A program made the position numbers and the translations under genes. From Bacteroidales bacterium (GTDB taxonomy: Bacteria > Bacteroidota > Bacteroidia > Bacteroidales > F082): a stretch of DNA of 7,297 bases. The stretch lies in assembly GCA_016281295.1 (NCBI GenBank), contig JAEEII010000281.1, forward strand, positions 1 through 7,297. The letters are read 5' to 3'. Below, piece by piece: positions 6,241 through 7,297 of the stretch (position 1 is its first letter; every line of letters starts with the position of its first letter). Under the pieces are notes generated by a model, which was not told the origin of the DNA, did not search any database, and worked only from the letters and a program-made list of their open reading frames with translations.

Positions 6241-7143
6241 ATGGAAATCAGAAAATTAGAGCAAATGTTCGAGGTTTTGCGCAGCAAACCCAAGAAACGT
6301 CTTGTGGCCGCTTACGCCAACGACGACCACACCATCTGTGCAGTGAATGCTGCCGTGAAAGAAGGTCTTATTGACGCCACCCTCATTGGTGACCAAGAGG
6401 TCATCGCGGAGGTGTGCAAAGCCGAAAACATCGACATCAACAGCTTCAAAGTCATCCATGAGCCTGTGGATGTGAAGGCTGCCGCCATGGCCTGCGACCT
6501 CATCAATGCGGGCGAGGCCGACATCCTCATGAAAGGTCTGTTGCCCACCGACAAGTACATGCGCGCCATCCTCAACAAAGAACGTGGTCTCTGCCCGCCC
6601 AACGTCACGCTGGCTCACGTTGCCGTCATTGAGAATCCTAACTATCACAAATTGATGGTGGCCTCCGACTGTGCCATCATCCCGTTGCCCGACTTGAAAC
6701 AAAAGCAGACTTTGCTCAAGTATGTCACTGACGTGGCAAAGAAACTCGGTGTCAGCTGCCCCAAGGTGGCCATGATCACTGCCACGGAACAGATGAGCGC
6801 GGGCATCCCTGCTTGTGTTGATGCTGCCATCATTGCCAAGATGAATGAACGCGGCCAGATCAAGGGTTGTGTCGTGGAAGGCCCCATCTCCCTCGACCTC
6901 GCTACCGACGCTGAGACCGCTGCCATCAAGGGCATGAAGAGCCCTGTGGCTGGCGATGCCGACTGCCTCGTGTTCCCCAACCTCGAGAGCTCCAACGTGT
7001 TCTACAAGTGCTGCACCAAGTTCGACAAGAGCGAAGTCGGTGCCATGCTCATGGGCGCCAGGGTACCTTGTGTCCTTAGCTCACGCGGCGACACCTCCAA
7101 GACCAAACTCTATTCCATCGCCCTCGCCGCTCTTATGGCTTAG
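6241..7143 (+). CDS. ptb: Phosphate acyltransferase of the phosphate acetyl/butyryltransferase family, probably phosphate butyryltransferase
   Basis: The 300-residue protein matches the length of phosphate butyryltransferases and the catalytic part of phosphate acetyltransferases (PTA_PTB family). Family signatures are visible: GEADILMKGLLPTDKYMRAI (91-110), EGPISLDLAT (213-222), DADCLVFPNLESSNVFYK (239-256) and SRGDTSKTKLYSIALA (281-296). Ptb converts butyryl-CoA and phosphate to butyryl-phosphate, which butyrate kinase then uses to make ATP; branched or other acyl-CoAs may also serve. The enzyme should be cytoplasmic. Codon choice looks more biased (GCC, AAG and CTC frequent) than in upstream genes, which fits high expression. 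It has its own -7 element after the LysR gene. The partner buk is expected next but has not begun within 154 bp. Substrate preference cannot be set from sequence, and a phosphate acetyltransferase role remains possible. Confidence 0.88.
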   Translation: MEIRKLEQMFEVLRSKPKKRLVAAYANDDHTICAVNAAVKEGLIDATLIGDQEVIAEVCKAENIDINSFKVIHEPVDVKAAAMACDLINAGEADILMKGLLPTDKYMRAILNKERGLCPPNVTLAHVAVIENPNYHKLMVASDCAIIPLPDLKQKQTLLKYVTDVAKKLGVSCPKVAMITATEQMSAGIPACVDAAIIAKMNERGQIKGCVVEGPISLDLATDAETAAIKGMKSPVAGDADCLVFPNLESSNVFYKCCTKFDKSEVGAMLMGARVPCVLSSRGDTSKTKLYSIALAALMA

Positions 7144-7155
7144 AAGCTGTTTTGA

Positions 7156-7291
7156 TTTTTTTTCGAGCTTATTTGAGAGGGATTTTTGAGGATGATTTTT
7201 CTGTTGAGCGAACGACGATAGCGGGCTATCGGAGCGAGCGAAACAAAAAATCAGACCAAAAAGACCCTCAAAGAAGCCGAAAAAGAAAAAA
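7156..7291. repeat. Long imperfect inverted repeat with central hairpin
   Basis: The left arm (7156-7205, T-rich) and right arm (7242-7291, A-rich) are imperfectly complementary along about 50 bp, with a few mismatches and one-base gaps. Matching blocks include TTTTTCG, TTTGAG and GATTTTT against their complements. At the centre is a perfect stem CGATAGC-GG-GCTATCG (7216-7231), flanked by a near-identical direct repeat, GAGCGAACGA (7206-7215) and GAGCGAGCGA (7232-7241). The transcript could fold into one long stem beyond ptb. The run of T's precedes the hairpin instead of following it, so this is not a textbook terminator; it may be a dispersed repeat or MITE-like element that also ends or protects the mRNA. 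The rest of 7144-7297 shows no gene. Confidence 0.7.
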
Positions 7292-7297
7292 AATAAA

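Noticed and set aside
6256..6702. 148-codon minus-strand open frame inside ptb
   Set aside because: It is an antisense shadow of the strongly biased ptb codons; its His/Asp/Val-rich product is a composition artefact.

Overview
The window looks like chromosomal DNA of a Bacteroidales-type bacterium (phylum Bacteroidota). Four things support this: a type IX secretion (T9SS) type A sorting domain at the left edge, a TPR lipoprotein with a membrane-spanning helix and a C-terminal helix-turn-helix, promoters of the Bacteroidota form (TTG near -33, TAnnTTTG near -7), and the absence of clear Shine-Dalgarno sites. By eye the base composition is middling, with the ATPase gene at 1972-3093 more AT-rich than its neighbours. 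The species cannot be named from this sequence.

Layout. (1) 3-1867, plus strand: the 3' end of a secreted T9SS cargo gene is joined by an ATGA overlap to a gene for a TPR lipoprotein with one internal membrane helix and a cytoplasmic HTH, so the two are probably co-transcribed. A perfect 28-bp palindrome lies inside the sorting-domain coding sequence. (2) 1868-3663, plus strand: a promoter region with three 12-bp dyads repeated every 15 bp precedes a two-gene unit, an AAA+/STAND-like ATPase with a winged helix and, 3 bp downstream, a 2H phosphoesterase (thpR, RNA 2',3'-cyclic phosphodiesterase). (3) 3630-5120, minus strand: trkH, a K+ uptake channel subunit, converges on thpR with a 34-bp tail overlap. 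No trkA is in view. (4) 5121-5211: a compact divergent promoter region carrying nested inverted repeats serves trkH (minus) and an OxyR-like LysR regulator (plus, 5212-6138). The regulator lacks the redox cysteines of OxyR. (5) 6241-7143, plus strand: a phosphate acetyl/butyryltransferase-family gene (ptb) with its own -7 element. (6) 7144-7297: non-coding sequence with a long imperfect inverted repeat around a perfect 7-bp hairpin. Butyrate kinase (buk), the usual partner of ptb, has not started by the window end.

Most of the genes are familiar housekeeping or signalling families. The less ordinary content is in the non-coding and overlaid signals: the in-frame palindrome, the 15-bp-period dyad array that includes the -33 element of the ATPase promoter, the operator-like dyads between trkH and the cysteine-less OxyR relative, and the terminal repeat element. 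I see no CRISPR array, tRNA, rRNA, transposase or clearly new multi-gene defence system.
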